A stretch of 18,472 nucleotides of DNA from Acholeplasmataceae bacterium (GTDB lineage Bacteria; Bacillota_I; Bacilli_A; Acholeplasmatales; Acholeplasmataceae), in the NCBI GenBank assembly GCA_030656435.1, contig JAUSOA010000142.1, forward strand, positions 1 through 18,472, read 5' to 3'. Each line of letters opens with the position of its first letter. Position 1 is the first letter of the stretch. The notes under the pieces were generated by a model that searched no databases, was not told the origin of the DNA, and saw nothing but the letters and a program-made list of their open reading frames with translations. Shown one piece after another: positions 6,167 through 13,707 of this stretch. Position numbers and translations under genes: made by a program.

Positions 6167-6195
6167 ATTATAGACGTTAAACCTAAAAAACTCAA
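6167..6195 (-). promoter_or_regulatory. Promoter of the hflX leader transcript
   Basis: On the minus strand TTGAGT (6195-6190), a 17-base spacer and a perfect TATAAT (6172-6167) form one of the best promoters in the window. It places the RNA start near 6160, about 30 bases before the leader-peptide ribosome binding site and about 257 bases before hflX. Confidence 0.75.
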
Positions 6196-6279
6196 TAAAG
6201 AGAAAGAATATCGGTTAAAAGAAATCTTTTAAAGGGATATCATACATTCGTTATTTTCTTTAATCACAAGTGCTTGTTA

Positions 6280-6288
6280 TGATATAAT
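6280..6288 (+). promoter_or_regulatory. Extended -10 promoter of the cdaA operon
   Basis: TGATATAAT is a consensus extended -10. The -35 region at 6260-6265 (TTAATC) is poor. Transcription would start near 6295, leaving a leader of about 20 bases with AAGGAG (6301-6306). No riboswitch fits in that space. The bases between this promoter and the hflX promoter (6196-6259) show no further gene. Confidence 0.6.
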
Positions 6289-6315
6289 AGATTTAGTAAA
6301 AAGGAGTGCGATGAT

Positions 6316-7062
6316 ATGTTATTTGGAATACCGATTTGGAAAGTCATAGTTGATGCTTATATCGTTTGGGTCCTTGCAGTTTTCCTTGTTAAATTTTTAG
6401 TTTCTAATAAAAGAATGCTTTCGATAGCAATCTCCTTTTTGTTTGTCTATTTGCTGGCATTTCTTGCCAATGTGCTAGACCTCTTAGTAAGCAGTGTATT
6501 TTTAAATTATCTTCAGGAATGGATGCCCATTTTAATGATTGTCATCATGGCTCCAGATATTAGAAGATCTTTAGAAATCGTTTGGAAAGCAGATTCAAGA
6601 AATGAAATGGTTGTTATGGGTAGCGAAAGAACGAAGCAGGCAATTATTGAAGCTGCAATGTATTTATCCACTCAAAAAATTGGGGCACTCATCACCATTG
6701 AAAAACATAACACGCTTGACCAATATGCAGAGCGTGCAATTATTATGAATAGTGAAGTTTCTAAGGAGCTTTTAATTAATATATTTACACCAAACACTCC
6801 ACTACACGATGGAGCAGTTATTATAAGAGGAGATTTAATTGTTTGTGCGGGTGCATATTTTGTGCTCTCCGACAATCAAAACTTTGAAAAAACAACAGGT
6901 TCAAGACATCGTGCAGGCTTAGGTATTAGTGAAATTACAGATAGCTTAACAGTCATTGTCTCTGAAGAAACAGGCAATGTTTCAATCGCTGTTGAAGGTA
7001 TTATGCTAAAGATTAATGATCGAGACAAGTTGATGGAATACGTCAGCATGTTCATGAAGTAG
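6316..7062 (+). CDS. cdaA: Diadenylate cyclase CdaA (c-di-AMP synthase)
   Basis: CdaA joins two ATP molecules into the second messenger c-di-AMP, which controls potassium and osmolyte balance. The 248-residue product has three membrane helices in the first 80 residues, a linker, and a DAC domain with the two diagnostic motifs: DGA at 165-167 within PLHDGAVIIRGD, and RHR at 197-199 within TGSRHRAGLGISE. The layout and length match CdaA (DacA), not DisA or CdaS. The start is ATG 6316, nine bases after AAGGAG; an overlapping ATG at 6311 is in another frame. In most Bacillota cdaA is followed by cdaR and glmM. Here neither is recognisable; a small membrane protein and a PAS/GGDEF-like protein follow. 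Confidence 0.96.
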   Translation: MLFGIPIWKVIVDAYIVWVLAVFLVKFLVSNKRMLSIAISFLFVYLLAFLANVLDLLVSSVFLNYLQEWMPILMIVIMAPDIRRSLEIVWKADSRNEMVVMGSERTKQAIIEAAMYLSTQKIGALITIEKHNTLDQYAERAIIMNSEVSKELLINIFTPNTPLHDGAVIIRGDLIVCAGAYFVLSDNQNFEKTTGSRHRAGLGISEITDSLTVIVSEETGNVSIAVEGIMLKINDRDKLMEYVSMFMK

Positions 7063-7072
7063 GAGGTATATA

Positions 7073-7255
7073 ATGATTAAAAAATTATGGACTCTTTTCT
7101 TTGAACCATTAAAGGCTTTTGCGAATAGAAACCTAGCAGAAAAGGTATCTCTTTATTTTAATAAGAATAGATGGATGACCTATGTAGTTGCTCTGATTTT
7201 TACATTGATTATTATATTTTTAGGTTACACGATATCCGGGTTATTACCAGAATAG
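7073..7255 (+). CDS. Small single-span membrane protein between cdaA and the PAS/GGDEF gene
   Basis: The 60-residue product has a basic, amphipathic first half (ending in YFNKNRW) and one transmembrane helix at about residues 37-56, followed by a very short tail. The ribosome binding site AGGAGGT is excellent and overlaps the cdaA stop region, so cdaA and this gene should be co-translated. It sits where cdaR normally stands. CdaR also starts with a short cytosolic basic segment and one helix, but its extracellular YbbR domains are absent here. It could be a minimal CdaA partner or a remnant of CdaR; both are inference. I do not recognise a named family. Confidence 0.75.
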   Translation: MIKKLWTLFFEPLKAFANRNLAEKVSLYFNKNRWMTYVVALIFTLIIIFLGYTISGLLPE

Positions 7256-7269
7256 AGGCGTAGTCAATT

Positions 7270-8847
7270 ATGCTACAACATCCAATCTATCCTTTGATTA
7301 TTACTGTATTTTGTCTATTTTTAGTAATTATTCAAAGCATACAATCTGAAAAAGTTATGAAAAATCGATTGATTATCGCTTTTTTCAACATCACCATCGC
7401 TGTGATGGTTTTTGTTATTTATCAATCCTTAATTATCGGAAACACATTATATGAAACCATCTACATCGGTTTTAATTTCTTTGTGTATTTTGTTTTCTTG
7501 TTGATTCTTTATTCAACGTTCAAGACTGCAATACTAAAAGCTAATCATTATCAACTCTTTGTTAAGTCAATTAAAAATAGCAGATGGAATGCTTATTATG
7601 TTGTCGATGCTAGAGAGCGTATTAAGGATATGTCATCGAGCTTACTCCATGAACTAAATCTTGAAAAAGAAGACATTATCGGTAAAAAGTTTTTTAATGT
7701 TTTAAATAAATCAATCAGGTTTACAAAAATGAATGGGCAAGAAATCAACAATCGATCATTAGAAAATTATTATATTAGCTATAGAGAAAACGCGAAGCCT
7801 GGAGATTCAGAGGTCCAAGAATTAACATTCTTAAACTTTGATGGAAACCCAGTGATATTACATATGGTGATGCAACCAGTTTACGCACTAGGGAAATATA
7901 AGGGAAGAATTTGTGTTGGAGAAAAGAAGACTGATTTCGATTTACTAGCCGTTGAAAAGGAACTAAATGAAAGAAGCACTGAGCTAGAAAGCATTCGACA
8001 TAAGTTTATCGCAACTCTTGAAATAAGTGAAGAAGGTCTATTTTATATCGACCTTGATGAAAGAACAATTTGGGCAAGTGATGCACTTGTTCATATGCTT
8101 GCATTACCAGGAAACACACTGGACTTAACTGATTTCAGACGAATGATTGAAGCTGAAGATTTAAAGAAGTATTTAGCCCTACTTGGCGATTTAACAATGA
8201 ATAAGAAACAGTATTCAACATCATATCGTATCATGGTTAACGGTAGATACATGTGGTTTAAAGAAAAAGGAAAAAGATTATTTGAAGATACACATAGTGC
8301 AGTTATTATGGGTACACTCAACCCAATGAAGACAAAACACTTCCTTGCTAGTAATATCGATGAACTCGACCGATTAAAAGACCATAACGATATGCTAGTC
8401 TCTATGAATAAGCTATTTAAGGATAATAGATATTTCCAACTTGTTTTAATCCGTTTAAAGAACATGCCTAAAATCAACCAGACACAGGGAAGAGAAATCG
8501 GAAATATGCTGATGGCTGAATATATTAAAAAATTAAGAACAACCTTTGTAACCGAAAGTGGAGATATCTTTAGAGTTTCTGGTATTGAGTTTGCGATTAC
8601 AATCACAGACCCCAGAAAGATGGAAATCTTATCAAATGGTATTAAGTCAAATCGAACATTCTTAAATTTAATAATGCAATACGGTTCAATATCTGTTGAG
8701 CTTGAGGTTTTTGCAGGTATCGCGATTGGTGGTAGTGATGCACATGATGAGCATAAATTATATCAGGCAGCAAACCAAGCATTAACCATTTCAGAGAATC
8801 CACAATTTAATACACATGGTTGCTACTATAAGGATATAGCATCATGA
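7270..8847 (+). CDS. Membrane sensor with PAS-like domains and a degenerate GGDEF domain
   Basis: The 525-residue protein starts with three hydrophobic helices (about 5-23, 33-53, 62-84), followed by two PAS-like regions (about 107-215 and 245-350) joined by a short coiled coil near 220-240. A GGDEF-like domain follows from about 370. The signature site reads SGIEF (437-441) in place of GGDEF, within FRVSGIEFAITI. The loss of the metal-binding Asp and the first Gly predicts no diguanylate cyclase activity. The arrangement recalls the front half of the c-di-AMP phosphodiesterase GdpP (membrane helices, PAS, degenerate GGDEF), but the DHH-DHHA1 catalytic part is missing. The position two genes after cdaA suggests a sensory role linked to c-di-AMP. 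The stop overlaps the next start by four bases. PAS assignment is by pattern only. Confidence 0.75.
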   Translation: MLQHPIYPLIITVFCLFLVIIQSIQSEKVMKNRLIIAFFNITIAVMVFVIYQSLIIGNTLYETIYIGFNFFVYFVFLLILYSTFKTAILKANHYQLFVKSIKNSRWNAYYVVDARERIKDMSSSLLHELNLEKEDIIGKKFFNVLNKSIRFTKMNGQEINNRSLENYYISYRENAKPGDSEVQELTFLNFDGNPVILHMVMQPVYALGKYKGRICVGEKKTDFDLLAVEKELNERSTELESIRHKFIATLEISEEGLFYIDLDERTIWASDALVHMLALPGNTLDLTDFRRMIEAEDLKKYLALLGDLTMNKKQYSTSYRIMVNGRYMWFKEKGKRLFEDTHSAVIMGTLNPMKTKHFLASNIDELDRLKDHNDMLVSMNKLFKDNRYFQLVLIRLKNMPKINQTQGREIGNMLMAEYIKKLRTTFVTESGDIFRVSGIEFAITITDPRKMEILSNGIKSNRTFLNLIMQYGSISVELEVFAGIAIGGSDAHDEHKLYQAANQALTISENPQFNTHGCYYKDIAS

Positions 8848-9362
8848 CCAAACAAGGTATTCGATCGCTAATGTTTCAAAAAAGAAACGAGGCTAGCCTA
8901 GAAGATTTAAAAAAGGGGAGTCAAGAGATTATCAATCGAATCCAAAATGACGCAAACTATCAAAAGGCTTTAACTGTTGCTGTCTTTTACCCAATGGAAA
9001 GAGAAGTTAACTTATTAGGTCTAATCAACAGTAATCAAACATTTTGCTTCCCTAAGGTCACCAAGGAAGGACTACACTTCTATAAGTACACTGAAAACCA
9101 AGAGTTTTTAAAAAGTAAATTTGGTGTGATGGAACCAGTAAGTGGTGAGATTGTTGATGATCAAATTGATTATATGTGCACACCAGCACTTGCTATCTCA
9201 AAAAGCTTATATAGAATCGGATATGGTAAAGGCTATTATGATGCATTTCTAACCAAACACCGGCCGAAACACGTTGTTGGTGTCATCTTTGATTTTCAAG
9301 AGTTAGAGGATTTACCTTATGATTCATTGGATCAAAAACTAGATTATTACATCAAGGGGTAA
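8844..9362 (+). CDS. fau: 5-formyltetrahydrofolate cyclo-ligase
   Basis: This enzyme converts 5-formyltetrahydrofolate to 5,10-methenyltetrahydrofolate using ATP, returning a storage folate to one-carbon metabolism. The 172 residues are slightly shorter than usual. Recognisable features are the basic N-terminal helix (TKQGIRSLMFQKRNEAS), VAVFYPMEREVN, FCFPKV and the conserved phosphate-binding stretch SLYRIGYGKGYYDAFL near residues 120-135. The ATG overlaps the upstream stop (ATGA at 8844-8847), so translation is probably coupled. No independent promoter is visible, and ispDF follows three bases after the stop. Confidence 0.92.
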   Translation: MTKQGIRSLMFQKRNEASLEDLKKGSQEIINRIQNDANYQKALTVAVFYPMEREVNLLGLINSNQTFCFPKVTKEGLHFYKYTENQEFLKSKFGVMEPVSGEIVDDQIDYMCTPALAISKSLYRIGYGKGYYDAFLTKHRPKHVVGVIFDFQELEDLPYDSLDQKLDYYIKG

Positions 9363-9364
9363 CT

Positions 9365-10489
9365 ATGAACACAGCCTTAATTGTAGCTGCAGGAACAGGT
9401 AGCAGGGCACAGCTCGACCAATCAAAAATATTATATAAAGTTAATGGAAAACCATTATTTCTCTATTCAGTAGAAATGTTTTTATCACTTGGGCATCAAA
9501 TCGTTTTAGTGGTCTCCAAAAATGATATCAATGAGATTAGAAAATATATCACAGACAATATCAAATTGGTTTTAGGGGGAAAGACTCGTGGCGAGAGTGT
9601 GATGAATGGTCTTAGGGAAGTACAAACACCCTATGTATTTATTCATGATGCAGCAAGACCCTTAATTACTAAGCAAGCAGTTATGGAAATTGAAAAAGCT
9701 TTAGAATATCACGATGCTGTTTTATTAGCAGAAAAGTTAACGTCCGCTTTAAAAAGATATAATGAAAAAGAATTGACTTCGATGAATCGTGATGAATTCA
9801 TATTGGCTCAAACTCCTCAGGCATTCTTAACCGAAAAGATAAGGTATGCATACATAAGAAATGATATCAACTATGTAGATGACATCTCTTTATATCAAGC
9901 ATTCTATCCAGAGGATAAGATTAAGGTTGTAATTAACACTGAGTCTAATATAAAAGCAACCTATAAGGAAGATTTTTCATTCATCAAAATGATTTTAAAG
10001 GAAAGGGATGAAAACTTGAGAATTGGACACAGTTTCGATATCCATCAACTCGTAGAAAATAGACCACTGATTTTAGGTGGCATTCAAATCCCCTATGAAA
10101 AAGGTCTTTTAGGACATAGTGACGCAGATGTATTGCTGCATGCAATCGCTGAAGCGATGCTTGGAGCACTGGCTCTAGGCGATCTAGGTACATTCTATCC
10201 GGATACAGATCCTGCCTATAAAGACATTGACTCAAAAAGAATTTTAAAGGAAACCAACGAATTGATTAGACAAAAGGGCTATGAAATTGGTAATATAGAT
10301 GCGACAGTTTACGCTGAACTACCAAAGCTTAACCCATTTATTAAAAATATAAAAGAAAACATCAGTAAACTTTTAATAATCTCAGAAGATCAAATCTCTA
10401 TAAAAGCTACCACCTATGAAAAGATGGATGCAATCGGAGAAAAGAAAGCAATCGCTTCTGAGGCCGTAGTGATACTGAAGAAGGTGTAA
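9365..10489 (+). CDS. ispDF: Bifunctional IspDF of the MEP isoprenoid pathway
   Basis: Residues 1 to about 210 are IspD (MEP cytidylyltransferase): LIVAAGTGSRA with the nucleotide-binding loop, FIHDAARPLI, AQTPQAF, and NIKAT with the conserved Lys. Residues from about 218 are IspF (MECDP synthase): RIGHSFDIH with zinc ligands D225 and H227, LGHSDADVLLHA with H259, GDLGTFYPDTDP and IKATTYEKM. The two enzymes act at the third and fifth steps of the pathway, so this is a fusion of non-consecutive steps, as known in other bacteria. In IspD the loop that is usually P-V-x-D-T-x-K reads EKLTSALK, and PKQ reads SKI, so it is a divergent copy. IspF looks complete, although its GFTGRGEG stretch is also changed. 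It starts two bases after the fau stop. Confidence 0.93.
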   Translation: MNTALIVAAGTGSRAQLDQSKILYKVNGKPLFLYSVEMFLSLGHQIVLVVSKNDINEIRKYITDNIKLVLGGKTRGESVMNGLREVQTPYVFIHDAARPLITKQAVMEIEKALEYHDAVLLAEKLTSALKRYNEKELTSMNRDEFILAQTPQAFLTEKIRYAYIRNDINYVDDISLYQAFYPEDKIKVVINTESNIKATYKEDFSFIKMILKERDENLRIGHSFDIHQLVENRPLILGGIQIPYEKGLLGHSDADVLLHAIAEAMLGALALGDLGTFYPDTDPAYKDIDSKRILKETNELIRQKGYEIGNIDATVYAELPKLNPFIKNIKENISKLLIISEDQISIKATTYEKMDAIGEKKAIASEAVVILKKV

Positions 10490-10491
10490 TT

Positions 10492-10779
10492 ATGATTATA
10501 GATACGAATTTCGGACAATTTGAATTGATCAAGAATCATCGCGAAGCATTTGATCTCGAAAAATTCAATGAAAGATATGTGGATGTCGCATTTGACAGAT
10601 ACACATACCTTGTTGGAGATATGTCTTCGTCCATGCTAAGAATTAAAGGATTCAATTCTGATCCAAAAAGCCCAAATGGGTATAAAAGAATTCCTGACTA
10701 CTTAAATGAATCCTGTAATATGAATTGTGGGCATTATGTTCTTAAGCGTCTTAAGCCTGCAGCACCAACTGTTGATTAA
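10492..10779 (+). CDS. yutD: YutD family protein (DUF1027)
   Basis: The 95 residues contain the YutD signatures: FDLEKFNERYVDV, FDRYTYLVGDMSSSMLRIKGF and a C-terminal YLNESCNMNCGHYVLKRL with two Cys. The length is usual for the family, whose biochemical function is not known to me. It begins two bases after the ispDF stop with AAGGTG as ribosome binding site, and is the last gene of the cdaA operon. The next gene has its own promoter. Confidence 0.85.
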   Translation: MIIDTNFGQFELIKNHREAFDLEKFNERYVDVAFDRYTYLVGDMSSSMLRIKGFNSDPKSPNGYKRIPDYLNESCNMNCGHYVLKRLKPAAPTVD

Positions 10780-10784
10780 AACGT

Positions 10785-10813
10785 TTGAAGTAATACTTTA
10801 AATGATATATACT
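10785..10813 (+). promoter_or_regulatory. Promoter of the NifU-like gene
   Basis: TTGAAG (10785-10790), a 17-base spacer and TATACT (10808-10813) lie just after the yutD stop. No terminator is visible between yutD and this promoter, so read-through from the upstream operon is also possible. Confidence 0.55.
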
Positions 10814-10840
10814 ATGTATGCAAAGGAATGGTGAGCAAAA

Positions 10841-11071
10841 ATGGATGATACAAAACAACAAGTTTTAGACTTGATTCATAAGGTTAGACCTTATTTACAA
10901 AGAGACGGTGGAGACATCGAGGTTATTAATGTAGAAGATGGGATCGTATATGTTAAAATGCTTGGAGCTTGTGATGGCTGCATGGCACTTGACGTTACCT
11001 TGAAACAAGGTATTGAAACGATGCTTTTAGAAAATGTACCTGGTGTAATCGCTGTAGTCACAGTAGACTAA
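10841..11071 (+). CDS. NifU-like iron-sulfur scaffold protein (YutI type)
   Basis: The 76-residue protein consists only of the NifU C-terminal domain. The features are VRPYLQRDGGDIEVINV, VKMLGACDGCMALDVTLKQGIE with the Cys pair at 44 and 47, and a closing PGVIAVVTVD. Such proteins carry a 4Fe-4S cluster between two subunits and hand it to apo-proteins. The Bacillota homologue is YutI. The start at 10841 gives the normal N terminus; the ribosome binding site (GGTGAG) is modest. It is a single-gene unit between its own promoter and a strong terminator. Confidence 0.92.
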   Translation: MDDTKQQVLDLIHKVRPYLQRDGGDIEVINVEDGIVYVKMLGACDGCMALDVTLKQGIETMLLENVPGVIAVVTVD

Positions 11072-11075
11072 ATAG

Positions 11076-11097
11076 ACGACCTTTTGGTCGTTTTTTT
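11076..11097 (+). terminator. Intrinsic terminator after the NifU-like gene
   Basis: ACGACC (11076-11081) pairs with GGTCGT (11086-11091) around TTTT, followed by a run of seven T's to 11097. Confidence 0.92.
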
Positions 11098-11135
11098 ACA
11101 TAAAAATAGAAAAAATTTTAAAGGGGTGTTTAATT

Positions 11136-11978
11136 GTGAAAAGAAACATTGGTTTGGTTGTAGATTCTACGTTTGGATTTGATAAGAAATATGCAAAAGA
11201 AAATGATATCACCATTGTTCCACTTAAGGTCATCATCGAGGATAAGGAATATGTAGATGGCGAAATTGAGCCTCAAATCATTAACAACGCACTTTACGAA
11301 AAAAGAGATGTAAAAACAAGTCAGCCTTCCCCAGAGCAATTTATGAAAGCCTATGAAGATCAGCTAACAAGATATGAGCAAGTCATATGTATGACCATCT
11401 CAAAATCTTTATCCGGAACATTCAACAGTGCAAATCTAGGAAAAACGATTTTAGAAAACGAAAATATTTATATTGTTGATACTGAAACTAACATCAATGG
11501 CGCAGCTTATCTAGCTGAAAAACTGATAGAGTATTTGGATCAAGGACATCATATAAGTGATGCACTAGGATATCTAGAGGCACTTAAAGAGAAGGGCTCC
11601 TTAGTATTTACAGTGGATAACCTTCAATTCCTTGTAAAAAGCGGAAGAATTGGTAGAGTTCAAGCGGTTATTGGAAATGTATTAAAGATTAAACCAATTT
11701 TAAGATTTGAGCGTGGAGTTTTAGGCTTAGAAAGTAAGGTCAGAGGCTTTAATAACGTCATTGCTTATCTCGTTAAAGAGGTTGAAGAAATATTTCTAAA
11801 GGGTAAGGCAATTGTTCGTATCGCTTATGTTGATAAAAGTGTTGAAGCAAAAATGCTTGAACACGAAATATATCAACTCGGAGATAACGTTGATGTAAAA
11901 ATTACAGGTATTATTAGCCCTGTAGTATCCGCTCATGTTGGACCAGGTGGATTAGGAATTTATCTTACACTCGCATAA
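11136..11978 (+). CDS. degV: DegV family fatty-acid-binding protein
   Basis: DegV (FakB) proteins hold a fatty acid in a deep pocket and present it to a fatty acid kinase. The 280 residues match the family: VVDSTFGFD at the N terminus, IVPLKVIIEDKEYVDGE, TSQPSPEQF with T61-S62, SLSGTF with S93, KSGRIGR, and HVGPGGLGIYL near the end. T61 and S93 correspond to the residues that grip the fatty-acid carboxylate in characterised members. The start is GTG at 11136 after AAAGGGGTG. No FakA-type kinase is nearby. I see no convincing promoter in the 38 bases between the upstream terminator and this gene. A strong terminator follows. Confidence 0.93.
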   Translation: MKRNIGLVVDSTFGFDKKYAKENDITIVPLKVIIEDKEYVDGEIEPQIINNALYEKRDVKTSQPSPEQFMKAYEDQLTRYEQVICMTISKSLSGTFNSANLGKTILENENIYIVDTETNINGAAYLAEKLIEYLDQGHHISDALGYLEALKEKGSLVFTVDNLQFLVKSGRIGRVQAVIGNVLKIKPILRFERGVLGLESKVRGFNNVIAYLVKEVEEIFLKGKAIVRIAYVDKSVEAKMLEHEIYQLGDNVDVKITGIISPVVSAHVGPGGLGIYLTLA

Positions 11979-12001
11979 CGCAAGGAAACTTGCGTTTTTT
12001 T
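11977..12001 (+). terminator. Intrinsic terminator after degV
   Basis: AACGCAAG (11977-11984) pairs with CTTGCGTT (11989-11996) around a GAAA tetraloop, followed by T's to 12001. The stem begins inside the degV stop codon. Confidence 0.93.
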
Positions 12002-12029
12002 CTTATATTCATGAATGAATTCTAAAATA

Positions 12030-12038
12030 TGATATAAT
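12030..12038 (+). promoter_or_regulatory. Extended -10 promoter of the S1-pgi-tsa operon
   Basis: TGATATAAT is a consensus extended -10; the -35 region is weak. It is preceded by the AT-rich palindrome ATTCATGAAT (about 12008-12017). The start would be near 12045, close to GAGG (12045-12048), so the leader is very short. It is the third such TGATATAAT element in the window. Confidence 0.55.
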
Positions 12039-12057
12039 GTGTACGAGGTTTTTGGAT

Positions 12058-12381
12058 ATGAAAATTAATGATCAAATTGTATGTAAAATAACTGGTATAC
12101 AATCATATGGAGTCTTCGTAACCTACGAGGGCTATTCTGGTCTTATACACATCTCAGAGATATCCGATCAGTTTGTTTCTTCGATTGATGAGATATTGTG
12201 CGTTGGAGATGAAGTTGGAGTCGTTGTTCTAGAAATTGATGAAGAACAAAAAAGACTAAAACTCAGCTATAAACAGGCAAACCCGATCCATCCCAAAATA
12301 TCAAAAATGGTCAAAATAAAAATAGGATTCCATTCATTAGCGAAGGCTTTACCAGAATGGATCGAAAAAACAAAGAAATAG
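12058..12381 (+). CDS. yugI: S1 RNA-binding domain protein, YugI/GSP13 (CvfD) type
   Basis: The 107-residue protein is one S1 domain (residues 1 to about 75): VCKITGIQSYGVFVTY, GLIHISEIS, VGDEVGVVVLEID and RLKLSYKQ. A C-terminal tail ends in FHSLAKALPEWIEKT, typical of the general stress protein 13 family. Relatives associate with ribosomes and affect translation under stress. I start at the ATG at 12058, ten bases after GAGG; the in-frame ATG at 12037 is inside the -10 element and cannot be used from that promoter. pgi follows after 12 bases, and the yugI-pgi neighbourhood is also known in Bacillus. Confidence 0.88.
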   Translation: MKINDQIVCKITGIQSYGVFVTYEGYSGLIHISEISDQFVSSIDEILCVGDEVGVVVLEIDEEQKRLKLSYKQANPIHPKISKMVKIKIGFHSLAKALPEWIEKTKK

Positions 12382-12393
12382 AGGAAATGAATA

Positions 12394-13698
12394 ATGGCAC
12401 ACATCGAATTAAATTTAAGTGACGTGCGCTCGTTTTTGAGTGCGCAACCAGAAGGTCTACAAAAGAGAGTTAATGAAGTCCACAAGATGATTCATGAAAA
12501 AACAGGATTAGGAAATGATTTCCTAGGCTGGGTGGATTTACCAAAGAATTATGATAAAGATGAATTCAAAAGAGTACTTGATGCAGCAAAGAAAATTAGA
12601 AAACAAAGTCAAGTCTTAGTTGTTATCGGTATTGGGGGTTCCTATTTAGGAGCGAAGGCAGGACTAGAATTCTTAAATGTCCCATTCCAAAAAAACAAGT
12701 TAGAAATCGTTTTTGCTGGTCACCATATGAGTGGCTCTTATCTTGCTAAGCTTGTTGAATATTTAAAAAACAAGAGATTTTCAATTAATGTCATTTCCAA
12801 ATCAGGAACGACTACAGAGCCTGCAATCGCGTTTAGAGTTCTCAAAAAAGAACTTGAAGACCGTTATGGTAAAGAAGAAGCGAAGGAAAGAATATATGCA
12901 ACTACAGATAAAAAAAGAGGAGCACTCTATACCGTTTCTAAAGAAAATGGATATGAAATGTTTGTGATCCCTGATGATGTCGGTGGTAGATTTTCAGTGC
13001 TTACTCCAGTAGGCTTATTACCGATGGCTGCTGCAGGAATCAACACGAAGCTAATTCTTAAGGGTGCACTTGATGCATATAAGAGATTTTCTAAGCCTAA
13101 TTTAGCGAATAATGAAGCCTATTTATATGCAGCAACTCGTTATTTACTATATACATCAGGTAAAAAGATTGAAATGCTTGTTGGATACGAACCTAACCTA
13201 TTATTCTTAAATGAGTGGTGGAAGCAGCTCTTCGGTGAATCTGAAGGTAAAGAAAACAAAGGTTTATTTGTTTCTTCTGCAGGCTTTTCAACAGACCTAC
13301 ATTCTCTTGGTCAATACATTCAAGAAGGAGAACGTCATTTATTTGAAACAGTCATTCAAGTGTCGAATACTGGTGATGATGTCATGGTTCCTGAAGAAGA
13401 TAATGATTTAGATGAATTAAACTACCTCAAGGGGAAACCATTATCATTTGTCAATGCACAAGCCCTAAAGGGTACAATGATGGCACATCAAGATGGAAAC
13501 GTTCCAAATATCTTATTAACGATTCCAACATTTGACGCATATACATTTGGATATTTAGTTTACTTCTTTGAAAAAGCCTGCGCAATGTCAGCTTATATGA
13601 TTGATGTGAATCCATTCAATCAACCAGGAGTCGAAGCATACAAGAAAAACATGTTTGCATTACTCGGTAAAAAGGGATACGAAAACATACTAAAGTAG
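12394..13698 (+). CDS. pgi: Glucose-6-phosphate isomerase
   Basis: This is the glycolytic enzyme that interconverts glucose-6-phosphate and fructose-6-phosphate in the cytosol. The 434 residues match the shorter Bacillota type. Visible motifs are VIGIGGSYLGAKAG, the phosphate-binding SKSGTTTEPA, VGGRFSVLTPVGLLPMA, the signature segment NEWWKQLFGESEGKENKG with the catalytic Glu, and NPFNQPGVEAYKKNM at the C terminus. GAGGA (12381-12385) precedes the ATG. The tsaE gene follows, with its ribosome binding site overlapping the pgi stop. Confidence 0.97.
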   Translation: MAHIELNLSDVRSFLSAQPEGLQKRVNEVHKMIHEKTGLGNDFLGWVDLPKNYDKDEFKRVLDAAKKIRKQSQVLVVIGIGGSYLGAKAGLEFLNVPFQKNKLEIVFAGHHMSGSYLAKLVEYLKNKRFSINVISKSGTTTEPAIAFRVLKKELEDRYGKEEAKERIYATTDKKRGALYTVSKENGYEMFVIPDDVGGRFSVLTPVGLLPMAAAGINTKLILKGALDAYKRFSKPNLANNEAYLYAATRYLLYTSGKKIEMLVGYEPNLLFLNEWWKQLFGESEGKENKGLFVSSAGFSTDLHSLGQYIQEGERHLFETVIQVSNTGDDVMVPEEDNDLDELNYLKGKPLSFVNAQALKGTMMAHQDGNVPNILLTIPTFDAYTFGYLVYFFEKACAMSAYMIDVNPFNQPGVEAYKKNMFALLGKKGYENILK

Positions 13699-13707
13699 GA
13701 AATTTGA

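Noticed and set aside
6130..6315. A c-di-AMP or other riboswitch upstream of cdaA
   Set aside because: The predicted start near 6295 leaves only about 20 bases of leader.
8091..8606. Long open frame (171 codons) on the minus strand inside the PAS/GGDEF-like gene
   Set aside because: It lies wholly within a well-supported gene with a good fold pattern, has no ribosome binding site and its translation shows no recognisable domain.
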